A DNA stretch of 64,000 bases from Desulfovibrio sp. A2 (GTDB lineage: Bacteria; Desulfobacterota; Desulfovibrionia; Desulfovibrionales; Desulfovibrionaceae). The stretch is taken from positions 107,841-171,840 of the forward strand of contig NZ_AGFG01000060.1 of the NCBI RefSeq assembly GCF_000226255.1, written 5' to 3'. A program made the position numbers and the translations under genes. The notes beneath the pieces were generated by a model. That model saw only the letters and a list, made by a program, of their open reading frames with translations, had not been told where the DNA came from and did not search any database. Shown piece by piece: positions 50,720-60,541 of this stretch; the first letter of the stretch is position 1; every line of letters starts with the position of its first letter.

Positions 50720-51973
50720 CTGAGTTCCCAGCCTTTCCGCACCGACAGCAAGCCCGCCGCCAGCAAGGCCCGTCCCGCAGATTCGTCCGGTTCCGGGGGC
50801 GAACGCATTCTGGCCATCAACCCCGGCTCCACTTCCACCAAGGTGGCCCTGTACGAGGGCGAGACCGAGGTGTTTTCCGAAACCGTGGAGCACGCGCGCG
50901 AAGAGCTTGCGGCCTTCCCCACGGTGATCGCGCAGTACGCCTACCGCCGTGCCGCCGTGGATGCCCTGCTGGCGAAGCATGGCGTGGCGGACCTGCCCCT
51001 GGCCGCCGTGGCCGGGCGCGGCGGGCTGTTGCCGCCCATGCCGGGCGGCGCGTGGCGCATCACCCCGACCATGCTGGAAACCCTGGCCCAGGCCCGCTAC
51101 GGCGAGCACCCCTGCAACCTCGGCGCGCCGCTGGCCCAGGACTATGCAACCCGCTGGGGCGTGGCCGCCTACATCGTGGACCCGCCCGTCACCGACGAGA
51201 TGGACGAGGTGGCGCGCATTTCCGGCCTGCCCGCGCTGCCGCGCCGCAGCGTGTTCCATGCCCTCAGCCAGCGTTCCGCCGCGCGGCGGGCCGCCGAACT
51301 GCTGGGCGTGGACTACGCGGCCAACCGTTGGCTGGTGGCGCACATGGGTGGGGGCATTTCCGTGGCGGCGCACCGCTGCGGGCGCATCGTGGACGTCATC
51401 AACGCACTGGACGGCGACGGCCCCATCGCGCCGGAGCGCACCGGCCGCCTGCCCTCCCTCGGCGTGCTCTCGCTGGTGCAGGACGGCACCTACACCTTCG
51501 AGCAGTTGCGGCGCATCATCCTGCGCGAGGGCGGCATGTGGGCCCACTGCGGCACCAATGACCTGCGCGTGCTGGAGCGGCGCATGGACGGGACGTCCTG
51601 CTGCGGTAAAGACGGCACGGCCGGTGGCGGTGCGGACGGCGCGCCGCCGGACGCCCACGCCGCGCTGGTGTTCGAGGCCGTGGCCTACACCATCGCCAAG
51701 GAACTGGCCTCGCTGGCCCCGGCCCTGCTGGATGGGGGCAGCGGCACCGGCTGCGGTGAACCCGCCCCGGCCGACACCTGCCCGGCCCGCATCGCCGGGG
51801 TGGTGCTGACCGGTGGCATGGCCCGCAGCACCCGGCTGACGGAACGACTGCGCCAGCGGCTGGAATGGCTGGCCCCGGTGGTGGTGCTGCCAGAGGTGGA
51901 GGAGATGCACGCCCTGGCATCCGGCGTGCTGCGGGTTTTGCGCGGCCAGGAGACCCCCGGCGAGTACGCCTGA
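50720..51973 (+). CDS. buk: Butyrate kinase, apparent CTG start
   Basis: Butyrate kinase interconverts acyl phosphate and ADP with acid and ATP. The family signature ILAINPGSTSTKVALYE lies upstream of the first ATG/GTG/TTG in frame (GTG 50843), so that start would remove the phosphate-binding loop. An AGAGGA ribosome site lies 7 nt before a CTG at 50720, followed by SSQPFRTDSKPAASK, giving about 417 aa. Other conserved segments are VAHMGGGISVAAHRCGRIVDVINALDGDGP and the C-terminal GVVLTGGMARS. Two Gly/Cys-rich insertions (about 294-316 and 343-355) are unusual for the family. It follows ptb by 85 nt. Confidence 0.85.
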   Translation: MSSQPFRTDSKPAASKARPADSSGSGGERILAINPGSTSTKVALYEGETEVFSETVEHAREELAAFPTVIAQYAYRRAAVDALLAKHGVADLPLAAVAGRGGLLPPMPGGAWRITPTMLETLAQARYGEHPCNLGAPLAQDYATRWGVAAYIVDPPVTDEMDEVARISGLPALPRRSVFHALSQRSAARRAAELLGVDYAANRWLVAHMGGGISVAAHRCGRIVDVINALDGDGPIAPERTGRLPSLGVLSLVQDGTYTFEQLRRIILREGGMWAHCGTNDLRVLERRMDGTSCCGKDGTAGGGADGAPPDAHAALVFEAVAYTIAKELASLAPALLDGGSGTGCGEPAPADTCPARIAGVVLTGGMARSTRLTERLRQRLEWLAPVVVLPEVEEMHALASGVLRVLRGQETPGEYA

Positions 51974-52107
51974 CGGCGCGGAGCATGCGCGGCACGGGCA
52001 GCCCCGCCGCGCACGGGCATTTCGCACCGTTTTCCGGTTCGGGCCGCCGGGCCGGGTCGCCGGGACGTGCTGGGCATGCCTGAACGAACCCGCACAAATT
52101 CCGGTGC

Positions 52108-52138
52108 TTGACGCCGCGTGCGGGAACGTGTCTATGGT
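52108..52138 (+). promoter_or_regulatory. Possible sigma-70 promoter of the TetR gene
   Basis: TTGACG (52108-52113) and TATGGT (52133-52138) are separated by 19 nt, 70 nt before the TetR start. The boxes are good but the spacer is long. Confidence 0.4.
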
Positions 52139-52207
52139 GTGCAGCGCAACGCGCGTTCCGCACCCATCGCTCGCCTTGCGGCGGACGCATCCAGAAACGA
52201 GGCACGC

Positions 52208-52768
52208 ATGGCATCCTCCAAGGATCTGATTCTCGAAAACGCCCGCGCCCTGTTTGCCGCCAACGGCTTCAAGGGCACCACCATCGCGCAGATCGCCAAG
52301 ACGTCCAACGTGACGGACGCGGCCATCTACCGGCATTACCGCTCGAAGCAGGAAGTGTTCGACGTCATCGTCGAAACCTATCTGGAAGAGTACCGGAAGC
52401 TGATGGCGGCCATCAAGGAACGGCAGAAAAGCGGCTACTGCCTGCTGGAAACGCTGATTCTCGACCACTGCGGGTTCATCGACAAGCGCCTGACGGACAC
52501 CCGGGTGCTGCTGAACACCTACACCACCATTCCCAGCGCCCGCGCGGTGATGGATTCGCTGTCCACCAGCCTGTTTCTGACCGTGGAAGCCTGCCTGGTG
52601 CGCGGCATTCGCGACGGCACGGTGCGCGACGACATCGACGTGCCGGAAACGGCGCGCATCGTGGGCATCCTGCTGCTGGGGCTGAACCGCCGCCGCATCT
52701 TCTGGCCGGATACGCCAGACCTCGCGCGCGGGGTGGTGGCCTTCTGCCAGCGCAGCATCAAGAGCTGA
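52208..52768 (+). CDS. TetR/AcrR family transcriptional regulator
   Basis: This 186-aa protein has the TetR helix-turn-helix at residues ~4-50: LILENARALFAANGFKGTTIAQIAKTSNVTDAAIYRHYRSK. The C-terminal two thirds are helical and would bind an effector, which is unknown. GAGG lies 6 nt before ATG 52208. It lies 234 nt after butyrate kinase, in the same direction but with its own promoter candidate. Regulation of ptb-buk or of fatty-acid metabolism is possible. Confidence 0.9.
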   Translation: MASSKDLILENARALFAANGFKGTTIAQIAKTSNVTDAAIYRHYRSKQEVFDVIVETYLEEYRKLMAAIKERQKSGYCLLETLILDHCGFIDKRLTDTRVLLNTYTTIPSARAVMDSLSTSLFLTVEACLVRGIRDGTVRDDIDVPETARIVGILLLGLNRRRIFWPDTPDLARGVVAFCQRSIKS

Positions 52769-52818
52769 CCGGAAAGCGCCCGGTTCGGGGCTGCGATTCC
52801 AGGTGATCCGGGGCGTCC

Positions 52819-52968
52819 GGCGCTGCGTGTCGCAGCGCCCTGTCCGGCAGGCATCGGCAACTTGCCGATGTCGTCGCCGCCGGTACCGCAGTTGCCCTTC
52901 GGTACTATTCCTCCGCTTCCGGTTTTTCCTTCGGGAAGTGAAACGGCCCGTCCTTGTGGACGGGCCGT
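52819..52968. terminator. Hairpin series between TetR and DUF4139 genes
   Basis: Three perfect hairpins lie between these convergent genes: GGCGCTGCG/CGCAGCGCC (52819-52839), CATCGGCAA/TTGCCGATG (52852-52870) and ACGGCCCGTCC/GGACGGGCCGT (52943-52968, loop TTGT). The last is the likeliest terminator. Confidence 0.65.
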
Positions 52969-53038
52969 CGTCGTTTCCGGGGGGGAGTGGGGCCGGGCTG
53001 CGGGTGCCGCACCGGGCCGCGGAAGGGGGGGCCGGACG

Positions 53039-54730
53039 CTAGCGGCCGTCGTCCAGGCGCATGTCCGCCGGGGCGGTGGCCCGCACCGTGTGGCGGATGG
53101 CAGCGGTGGCGCGCGGTTCCACGGTCAGGTCCCACACCAGGCGATGGTTTTCCGTGGCGGGCTTGGGGTCGGATTCCACGGTAAGCGCGATGGCCGTGTC
53201 GCGCGGCTGCGGTTCCGGGTCTTCCACGCGCACCGACACCGCCTTGGCCCGCCGGTTGGCCACTTCGATGGTCCAGGCCCACACGCGGGTCTGCTGCTTG
53301 CTCACCAAACCCTCGCGGCCGCTCTTGCGTTCGTCCAGGCGCATGGTGGCGGCCACCAGCGGGTCGCTGCCGAAGAAGATGTCGGCCTTGTCCTCGGCCA
53401 GCGAGAAGGGCGCGCTGCCCACGCTGGCCCCGTCGGCCACGTAAAGCGCCTCGCCCGCAGGGTAGTGGCGCGGCTCGGGCAGGGTGACGGAGGCGGTGAG
53501 AAAGGCGCGCGGGTCCGCCGCAGGGCGCACGGTGTGCCGGAAGGTGGCGGGCCATTCCTCGGCCCGCAGGGCCACGCGGGCGCTGCCGCCAGCGGGCAGG
53601 GTGCGCGGGCCGAGGTCCCACACCTCGTAGGTGGCCTTTTCGTCGGCCATGGGGGCGGGGTGCGTGGCGTCAGCGCGCAGGGCCATCGTTTCGGCGGCCA
53701 TGGGGGCCGCCTTCATGGCCACGGGCATGGGTGTCACGCCCAGGATGGGCCGCAACTGCCAGTCGCGCAGAGGCGGCGGCTGCAGGGCCGCGCCCGGCTC
53801 CACCGTGGCCACGGACAGGCGCGCGCCGTTCCAGTCCACGGAGCCGCCCTGGCGGATTTCCGCCTCGAAGGTGAAGCTAACGGTGTTCTTGTCGGGGAAG
53901 GCCTCCAGCCGGTAGGCGGGCCGCCAGCCCGCCTCGGGCAGGGTGTAGGCGTAGGAAACCGCCAGGGGGCCGCGTGCCGGGCTGGCCAGCAGCACCGTGG
54001 CTACCGGGGCCGTGCGCGCCGCGCCGCCAGCGTCGTTCAGTTCCTGTTCCAGCCGGGCAATGCGGGCGGCCAGCACGGCCTCCTTGTCGCGCAGGTCGGG
54101 CAGGGTGGCGTTCAGGTCCGCCAGCCGCCTGGCCATCTGGGCGTCCAGCCGTTCCAGGTCGGCTGCGAGGGCGTTGGTCACCGGCGGCTTGGACCACAGG
54201 GCCATGCGCGCCTCGGTGGCGGTGATGGACCCGGCGACGGACGCGGCCTCGCGGCGCAGCCCGGCCAGTTCCGCGCGCAGGCGGGCCACGCGGGGTGCTT
54301 CGGGTGCGTCGGCTTCACGGACGGTTACCGATGCCACCCCGTTGCCGGGAATGGTCACGGACAGGCTGGCCGGGTCCGCCCCGGCGGGCAGGGCCACCCG
54401 GAACGCCTGCCCGCCCCCCGGCGCGGGCTCCACGGCCACGCGTTCTTCCACCGTGACCCGCGCGGAGCGGGGGTAGAGCACCACGGCCACGGGGGATGCG
54501 GGCAGCGGGTCTGCCGCCGTGCCTGATTGCGCGGATATGGTGGATGGCGCGGATGCGGTGGATTGTGCGGGCATGGCCGGAGTGCCCTGGGCCTGCGGGG
54601 CGGCCTGCACGGGAAGCGCCGCCAGCAGCAGCGCGGCGGCCAGGGCGGCCAGCGCTTGCCCGCACGCGGGGAACGAGAGGATGGGGGAGGTCGGTCGGCG
54701 CAACGCGCCTCCGGTGCGGAAAATGCTCAT
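53039..54730 (-). CDS. DUF4139 domain protein, exported
   Basis: This 563-aa protein starts MSIFRTGGALRRPTSP and has a hydrophobic export segment (about 24-43, ending VQAAPQA). It then has a DUF4140-like N-terminal domain (VVLYPRSARVTVEERVAVE), a predicted coiled coil (about 140-225) and a C-terminal DUF4139 beta domain (VSYAYTLPEAGWRPAYRLEA and DWNGARLSVATVEPG). The family is widespread and has no firmly assigned function. It likely resides in the periplasm or at the outer membrane. AGGGG precedes the ATG. Confidence 0.82.
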   Translation of the reverse strand: MSIFRTGGALRRPTSPILSFPACGQALAALAAALLLAALPVQAAPQAQGTPAMPAQSTASAPSTISAQSGTAADPLPASPVAVVLYPRSARVTVEERVAVEPAPGGGQAFRVALPAGADPASLSVTIPGNGVASVTVREADAPEAPRVARLRAELAGLRREAASVAGSITATEARMALWSKPPVTNALAADLERLDAQMARRLADLNATLPDLRDKEAVLAARIARLEQELNDAGGAARTAPVATVLLASPARGPLAVSYAYTLPEAGWRPAYRLEAFPDKNTVSFTFEAEIRQGGSVDWNGARLSVATVEPGAALQPPPLRDWQLRPILGVTPMPVAMKAAPMAAETMALRADATHPAPMADEKATYEVWDLGPRTLPAGGSARVALRAEEWPATFRHTVRPAADPRAFLTASVTLPEPRHYPAGEALYVADGASVGSAPFSLAEDKADIFFGSDPLVAATMRLDERKSGREGLVSKQQTRVWAWTIEVANRRAKAVSVRVEDPEPQPRDTAIALTVESDPKPATENHRLVWDLTVEPRATAAIRHTVRATAPADMRLDDGR

Positions 54731-54806
54731 GCCGCCCCTGTAGCACGTTTCGCGGGGCGGGGCGAGAGCGGGGCGGGCCTGGCCGCGCGGTAAGGCGCGC
54801 GCGGGG

Positions 54807-55214
54807 CTATCGCGCCGCCGGGTCCAGCAGGTCGGTGTCGTCGTGGTCGTAGGGCGGGGCGCAGCAGCACAGCACCAGCAGGGGCACATCCCCGGTGTTG
54901 GCGATGCGGTGGGGCGTGCCGGGGGCGATGTGCACCGTGTCGCCCGGCCCCACGGCAAAGGTGGCTTCGCCCAGGGTCATCAGGCCCTGCCCGGCGGCGA
55001 CGTGGTACAGCTCCTCGCTCTGCGGGTGGCGGTGCAACAGGGTGACGCAGCCGGGGGGCACCTCCGCCTCGGCCAGCGACTGATTGCGGTTGCCGTGCAC
55101 TGCGGGGTGCATCAGTTCGCGAATGATGGACCCGTCGCGGGTGACGTAGGGCGTGGCGTCCGCGCGGGCGGTGACTGCGGTGCTGGGGGGTGCGGGGGCG
55201 TCGGGGCGGGACAT
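54807..55214 (-). CDS. Single-domain cupin protein
   Basis: This 135-aa protein has a cupin barrel with both metal motifs. Motif 1 is HRHPQSEELYHVAAGQG (two His, Glu, His). Motif 2 is PGTPHRIANTGD. A metal-dependent enzyme or sugar-binding role is possible; the substrate is unknown. It ends CCCAPPYDHDDTDLLD, an unusual three-Cys run. It lies between PBP1A and DUF4139 on the same strand. Confidence 0.87.
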   Translation of the reverse strand: MSRPDAPAPPSTAVTARADATPYVTRDGSIIRELMHPAVHGNRNQSLAEAEVPPGCVTLLHRHPQSEELYHVAAGQGLMTLGEATFAVGPGDTVHIAPGTPHRIANTGDVPLLVLCCCAPPYDHDDTDLLDPAAR

Positions 55215-55365
55215 GCGGTACCTTCGGGCCGGGCCCGTGGGTTGCGTTCAGGGTGCGGCGGGGCGAACGGGCATCCGCCGCGCATCCCAAGCGAAGCGCC
55301 CCGGCCCACGGGCCTCGAAAGTCCTCATGGGGCCGGGGCGCATGCATCCGGTCGTGTCGTTCTGT

Positions 55366-57789
55366 CTAGTACAGCTGCTTCAGCAGGTCTTCGGCGCTCT
55401 TGGTGTCGTCGTCGCCGCGGTGTACCGGGTCGCCCGCCGTGGAACTGGGCTGGGTGCCCAACTGGAACGGCAGCAGGTAGCTGGTCTCGGAGCCGGGACC
55501 GGCGATCTGCCCGGTCTTGCCGTCCACGCGCACCATGACGATGCCGGGGGGCATGGGGAAGTCGTCCGGCGGGTACTTGGGCTCCACCACCTTGCGGTAG
55601 TCCACGAAGATGGGCAGCGCGGCGCGGCCGCCGGTTTCGAACTTGCCCATGGGCGCCACCTGGTCAAAGCCCACGTACACGGCGGTGACCAGATGCGGGG
55701 TGTACCCGATGAACCAGGCGTCGCGCTCGTCGTTGGTGGTGCCGGTCTTGCCCGCCAGGGGCTTGCCCAGCACCTTGGCCTTGGCGGCCGTGCCGTCCTG
55801 CACCACTTCCTTCATCAGGGTGGCCATGATGAAGGCGTTCTGCGGGCTGAGCACCTCGCGGACATCAGGCTTGGATTCGAACAGCGTCTCACCCCAGGCA
55901 TCGCTGATGGAGTGGATGAACCTGCGCTTGGCCACGCGGCCTTCGGCGGCGAAGGCGGTGTACGCCTCGGCCATGTTGATGGGCGAAACCGCCACCGCGC
56001 CAAGGCTAACGGAGAGTTCGTTGGGGAACGGCCCTTCCAGCCCCAGGGCGGTGGCCCGCTCGATGACGGCGGGAATGCCGATCTTCTGGGCCACGCGGAT
56101 GGTGCACAGGTTGCGCGATTTGGCCAGCGCCGTGCGCAGCAGGGTGGGGCCGTAGAACACGCCCTCGAAGTTCTCGGGCCGCCAGATCTTGTCGGTGTAC
56201 TCGTTCAGGTACACGAAGGGCGCGTCCAGCACCACCGAACCGGCCGTGAAGCCGTGGTCCATGGCGGCGGAATACACGATGGGCTTGAACGACGAACCCG
56301 GCTGCCGCTTGGCCTGGACGGCCCTGTTGAACTGGCTGTCGCTGAAGTTGTAGCCGCCCACCAGGGCCAGGATGTCGCCGGTGTCGGGCTCTATGGACAC
56401 CACCGCGCCCTGCACGTCGGGGTACTGTTCCAGCGAAAGCTGGAGCACCCCGGCCTGCGAGACCAGCGAGGGGTTGTAGCTGGCGGCCTTGCCGTCGGCC
56501 CCCAGGGCCGAAACCCACACCACGTCGCCCACCTCCAGCACCTTCTTGGCGTCCTTGATGGCGGCCACGTTTTCGGGCGCGTAGCGCACGTCGGGGGTGC
56601 GGCACCAGGCCATGGTCTTTACGTCGATGAAGCCCCGGTACGCGCCCAGGCGCACTTCCGCGCCCTGCGGCACTACCTTGGTCACCAGCGCCCGCGCCCA
56701 TGCGCCGTCGGCCAGCGCGGCGGGGGTGAAGTTCTCGTGCTTCAGGAAGGCGTCGTACTCGGCGGGCTTCAGCCGCTGCAGCGGCCCGCGCCATCCGTGG
56801 CGGTGCGAGGCGTCGTCCAGCCCGGTGCGCAGGGCCTTTTCCGCCGCGGCCTGGTGCACCGGCTCCATGCTGGTGCGCACGTGCAGACCCAGTTCGTAGA
56901 TGGCGTCCTCGCCGTAACGGTCCACCTTCAGGCCCAGGCGCTTGACGTTGGCCTCGCTGAAGAAGTCGATGAGCTGGCGGCGCACCTCTTCGAGGTACCA
57001 CGCGCCCTCGCGCCAGCCGCTGTCGTCCATGGACCGGTACACCAGCGGCTGGGCCACGGCCTCGTCGTATTCGGCGCGGTTGATCCACCCCAGTTCCAGC
57101 ATGCGGTGCAGCACGTACATCTGGCGCTGCCTGGTGGCCTCTGGGTCGCGGAAGGGGTTGTACTTCGAGGGGGCCTGGGGCAGGCCGCCGATCACCGCCG
57201 CCTCGGCCAGCGACAGTTCGTTGACGTGCTTGCCGAAGTAGGTGCGCGCGGCCGCCTCCACCCCGTAGGCGCCGCCGCCGAGGTAGATCTGGTTCAGGTA
57301 GATGGTGAGGATTTCGTCCTTGCTCAGGTACTTTTCGAGCCGGTAAGCGAGAATCGCTTCCTTTATCTTGCGCTCGTAGCTTTTTTCCGAGGTCAGCAGC
57401 AGGCGCTTGACGATCTGCTGGGTGATGGTGCTGCCGCCCTGCTTGATGGACCCGGCCTGCATGTTCTTGATGAACGCGCGGAAGATGGCGAGCGGGTCGA
57501 TGCCCTCGTGCCGGTAGAAGCCGTCGTCCTCGGCGGCCAGAAAGGCCTGGGGCACGCGGGGTGACATTTTCTCCAGCGGGGCCAGGAAGCGCTTTTCACG
57601 GTAGAAATAGCCCATCACGCTGCCGTCGCGGGCGTACACGGTGGTGACGAGGGGGGGGCGGTAGTCGGCGATGCGGGTGAAGCTGGGCAGGTCGTGCGAG
57701 GCCCAGACCACCAGCATGGCGGCAAGCCCGGCCGCGGCGGCAATGCCAAGCGCGCCGACGATGCCGAGGGTGAGCAGCAGTTTTTTCAT
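55366..57789 (-). CDS. mrcA: Penicillin-binding protein 1A (class A)
   Basis: This 807-aa bifunctional enzyme polymerises and cross-links peptidoglycan. An N-terminal membrane anchor (about 5-30) is followed by the GT51 glycosyltransferase domain, with AAEDDGFYRHEGIDP and KQGGSTITQQIVKRLLLTSE. An OB-like linker follows. The transpeptidase domain contains the Ser in PGSSFKPIVYSAAM, SRN in AKSRNLCTI and the KTGTTN motif. The domain order and length fit PBP1A. It lies upstream of the cupin gene and 11 nt after the YkgJ-like gene. Confidence 0.94.
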   Translation of the reverse strand: MKKLLLTLGIVGALGIAAAAGLAAMLVVWASHDLPSFTRIADYRPPLVTTVYARDGSVMGYFYREKRFLAPLEKMSPRVPQAFLAAEDDGFYRHEGIDPLAIFRAFIKNMQAGSIKQGGSTITQQIVKRLLLTSEKSYERKIKEAILAYRLEKYLSKDEILTIYLNQIYLGGGAYGVEAAARTYFGKHVNELSLAEAAVIGGLPQAPSKYNPFRDPEATRQRQMYVLHRMLELGWINRAEYDEAVAQPLVYRSMDDSGWREGAWYLEEVRRQLIDFFSEANVKRLGLKVDRYGEDAIYELGLHVRTSMEPVHQAAAEKALRTGLDDASHRHGWRGPLQRLKPAEYDAFLKHENFTPAALADGAWARALVTKVVPQGAEVRLGAYRGFIDVKTMAWCRTPDVRYAPENVAAIKDAKKVLEVGDVVWVSALGADGKAASYNPSLVSQAGVLQLSLEQYPDVQGAVVSIEPDTGDILALVGGYNFSDSQFNRAVQAKRQPGSSFKPIVYSAAMDHGFTAGSVVLDAPFVYLNEYTDKIWRPENFEGVFYGPTLLRTALAKSRNLCTIRVAQKIGIPAVIERATALGLEGPFPNELSVSLGAVAVSPINMAEAYTAFAAEGRVAKRRFIHSISDAWGETLFESKPDVREVLSPQNAFIMATLMKEVVQDGTAAKAKVLGKPLAGKTGTTNDERDAWFIGYTPHLVTAVYVGFDQVAPMGKFETGGRAALPIFVDYRKVVEPKYPPDDFPMPPGIVMVRVDGKTGQIAGPGSETSYLLPFQLGTQPSSTAGDPVHRGDDDTKSAEDLLKQLY

Positions 57790-57800
57790 GGGGGTGCGCG

Positions 57801-58637
57801 TTACAACGTTTCCGGCCCGTCGTCCAGAGCGCCGGGTTTGCCGGGCCGGGGCGGCCTGCGGCGTCCGCGCGGCGCGGCGGCGGGGTCGGGAACGGGCTGG
57901 GGTTTGGGCAGGTGGGCCGCCGGGGGCGATGCCGGGGCGGCGTCATCAACACTATCGGCGGCGGTGCCGTCCGCGTCCTGCGCCCCGCCGGGGGGCGCGA
58001 AGGGCAGGCCGGACTCGAACGGGTCCAGCGGGGGCAGGCCCCAGGCCAGGCGCATGCGGCCGAACAGCAGGCGGACGTCCTTTTCCGTCAGGTGCACGGA
58101 GGCCAGCACGCTGGCCAGGGTGCGGCCTTCGCGCACGGCCACGCAGTGGTCCGGGGTGAACAGGGTGATGCGCTCGCCGCGCATCCACAGGGGGAACAGG
58201 CGGCAGTACCAGGGCCGCACCTCGCGCGGCAGGCGGCAGCCCTCCGCGCCCAGGAAGGCGCAGTCGCCCCGCCGGTCCACGGCCAGGCGCAGGTGCTCGC
58301 CGTGCAGGGGGAACAGGGCCTCCACGGCCGCAGATTCGCCGGGGAACAGGCGCTTCATGCCGTCCACGAAGGGGCGGGTGTTGCGCTCGGTGGCGAAGCC
58401 GCCCACGTGGTCGCACCATTCCACGATGCGCTCCCATTCCGAGCGCGACAGGGGGAAGCAGAATTCCTCCTCGCCGGGGGTGGTGGAGCAGCATGTGGGG
58501 CCTTCGGCCGCGCAGCGGGCGCAGGCGGAGGGATCGGGCGCGGGGGCGTTCCGCCTGGCGTGGGGTTTGGCATGGGGCCGGGCGCAGGGAGCGCCCGTCG
58601 TATCGGGCGTTTTGGGGGTGCGGGGTACGCGTGCCAT
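57801..58637 (-). CDS. YkgJ family zinc/iron-chelating domain protein
   Basis: This 278-aa protein has the cysteine cluster of the YkgJ (UPF0153) family: CARCAAEGPTCCS, DCAFLGAEGCRLPREVRPWYCRLFP. The cysteines are thought to bind zinc or an iron-sulfur centre. The N-terminal 35 and C-terminal 75 residues are Pro/Ala/Arg-rich and probably disordered. It starts 1 nt after the stop of the glycosyltransferase gene, so translation is likely coupled. The function is unknown. Confidence 0.85.
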   Translation of the reverse strand: MARVPRTPKTPDTTGAPCARPHAKPHARRNAPAPDPSACARCAAEGPTCCSTTPGEEEFCFPLSRSEWERIVEWCDHVGGFATERNTRPFVDGMKRLFPGESAAVEALFPLHGEHLRLAVDRRGDCAFLGAEGCRLPREVRPWYCRLFPLWMRGERITLFTPDHCVAVREGRTLASVLASVHLTEKDVRLLFGRMRLAWGLPPLDPFESGLPFAPPGGAQDADGTAADSVDDAAPASPPAAHLPKPQPVPDPAAAPRGRRRPPRPGKPGALDDGPETL

Positions 58638-58638
58638 G

Positions 58639-60372
58639 TCAGTAAGCTCCGGAGCCCGAACTGGGCCAGTTGCCGTTGAAGCCGCGCAGCACCACCACCC
58701 AGAATTCCCGGCCGGGCTTGCCCCGGTGGGTGGACTGGTAGCGGGTGACCTGCACGGAGTCGAACATGGCGGCGAGCTGGCGGGGCATGTTGGGCCCGTC
58801 GCGCCGCACCAGCACCGCGTCCCAGCCCACCTTGTCGGCGGGCGAGGGCCAGATGTCGTACTGGCTCATGCGGCGGCCGAAGTCGGCGCAGTAGGTCACC
58901 GGCTGGCCGGGGGCGTAAAAGGCCAGCGAGGCGGTCATGTCGTAGGCGTCGGAAAAGAAGAACACCCGGCCCGGGTCGGGCAGTTGGCGGCGCACCTCGT
59001 CCAGGTGTTCGCCAAGGTCGGCCCAGCCCTTCAGGCGGGTGGCGGGATTGTATCGCGGGGGCAGGGGCAGCGCATCCTGCGCGTGCACAAGGCCGAAGGT
59101 CAGCACGCCCAGCACCGCCCACGCGGGCACGAGCTTGCGCCATACGGTGGCGGGCGCGCCGCCCGGTTCGAGAACCGCGTCGCGGCGGCGGGCGGCGATG
59201 AGGTCGGACAGGCAGCACGCGGCCAGCATGATGCCCGCCACGTAGCTCATGGCCGGCCAGTTTGGGTAGATGCGGGTGTGCAGGCTCCACAGGGTCATGC
59301 CGCCCCACATGGGCCAGAATCCGGCGGCCAGCAGGATGTCGCGGCGCAGCCTGCCCGCGTCGGGAACCCCGTTGGGCGAAGCGCCGGGCGTGCCCGCGTG
59401 CCCCTTGCAGGCGTGGCGCAGGGCGCGCCAGCCGCCCACCAGCATCAGGCCCAGCCACCACGGGGTGATGATGCCCGCCTGCGCGCCCAGATGTTCGGGC
59501 AGCCGTTCCGGGGTCAGGAAGGTTTTCGCGGCCTTGCCCGCCACCCCGGCCAGGGTGGCCACGTGGCGGAAGCTGACCCAGTCGTTGGAAATGTTCCAGG
59601 CCAGGATGGGCAGCATGCCCACGGCGGCACCGGCCAGCATCACCGCCAGCACCCGCCAGGCCACGCCGCGCGCCAGCAGCCCGTGGCGGGAAAGGCCCCA
59701 CAGCCACAGCACGGCCACCCCGGCGATGCCCAGCATCATGTACTTGGCCAGCACGCCCAGGGCCATGCACGCGAACAGCAGCACGTAGGGGGCGCGGCGG
59801 CGCGGCTCCAGCGAAATCCAGTGCAGGCAGAACAGCGCGCCCGCCCAGCACAGCAGCAGGGGGCTGTCGGTGGTCATCAGCACGCCCGAGGCCATGAACA
59901 GCGGGGTGGCGTTGGCCACGAACAGGGTCAGCACGCCCAGCGCGGGCGCGCGGAACAGCCGGGCCGCGCCCAGGTACAGCAGCGTCTGGGCCAGCGCCGA
60001 ATTGACCACCGCGCCCATGCGCACGCCGGTTTCCGTGTCGCCCAGCAAGGCCGTCCAGCCGTGGATGAGCCAGGCGATGAGCGGCCCCTTGGAATAGTAG
60101 GAAAGTTGCAGCCTGCGCGACCAGTCCCAGTACTGCGATTCGTCCTGCACCAGGTCGAGCTGGCCGGAGAGCACGAACCACAGCCGCACCAGGGTGGTGA
60201 CGGCGATGATGACGCCCGCGCACAGGGCGGGGTTGCGTTCCCAGACGGGGGCCGGGGGCAGGGCGGGCGCGCCGTGGGGGCCAGACGGGGCGGCAGACGC
60301 GGGACGCGCGCCGTGGGACCCGGCGTAGGGGGCGTCGGGGCGGAATTCGGGCCGGTGTATGGAAGCGGACAT
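58639..60372 (-). CDS. ArnT/PMT-type glycosyltransferase (family 39)
   Basis: This 577-aa inner-membrane protein has about ten helices and a C-terminal soluble domain. The N-terminal region carries DESQYWDWSRRLQLSYYSKGPLIA, with the acidic pair and YSKGP motif of GT39/GT83 enzymes that move sugars from polyprenyl phosphate. It probably modifies lipid A or an envelope glycan. The first 45 residues are a disordered Pro/Ala-rich tail. It begins the glycosyltransferase-YkgJ-PBP1A run on the minus strand. Confidence 0.88.
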   Translation of the reverse strand: MSASIHRPEFRPDAPYAGSHGARPASAAPSGPHGAPALPPAPVWERNPALCAGVIIAVTTLVRLWFVLSGQLDLVQDESQYWDWSRRLQLSYYSKGPLIAWLIHGWTALLGDTETGVRMGAVVNSALAQTLLYLGAARLFRAPALGVLTLFVANATPLFMASGVLMTTDSPLLLCWAGALFCLHWISLEPRRRAPYVLLFACMALGVLAKYMMLGIAGVAVLWLWGLSRHGLLARGVAWRVLAVMLAGAAVGMLPILAWNISNDWVSFRHVATLAGVAGKAAKTFLTPERLPEHLGAQAGIITPWWLGLMLVGGWRALRHACKGHAGTPGASPNGVPDAGRLRRDILLAAGFWPMWGGMTLWSLHTRIYPNWPAMSYVAGIMLAACCLSDLIAARRRDAVLEPGGAPATVWRKLVPAWAVLGVLTFGLVHAQDALPLPPRYNPATRLKGWADLGEHLDEVRRQLPDPGRVFFFSDAYDMTASLAFYAPGQPVTYCADFGRRMSQYDIWPSPADKVGWDAVLVRRDGPNMPRQLAAMFDSVQVTRYQSTHRGKPGREFWVVVLRGFNGNWPSSGSGAY

Positions 60373-60541
60373 GCGCGCGAAGGTGACCTGTGGGGATACG
60401 TGATTGGGGAATGGCGGGGGATGCCCGCCGCGCAGGCGTGGGCGGAACCGCGTTCCGCCGTTGGGAATGTAGCCTCTCGGAGTGGGGGTGTCCAGAAGGG
60501 CGGGGCGCGGAGGAAATTTGCTGGTATCGTTTGATTTTTCT

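Noticed and set aside
50686..50845. A frameshift joining ATG 50686 to the butyrate kinase frame
   Set aside because: The ATG 50686 frame has no butyrate-kinase similarity, and a well-placed ribosome site precedes CTG 50720 in the correct frame, so no frameshift is needed.
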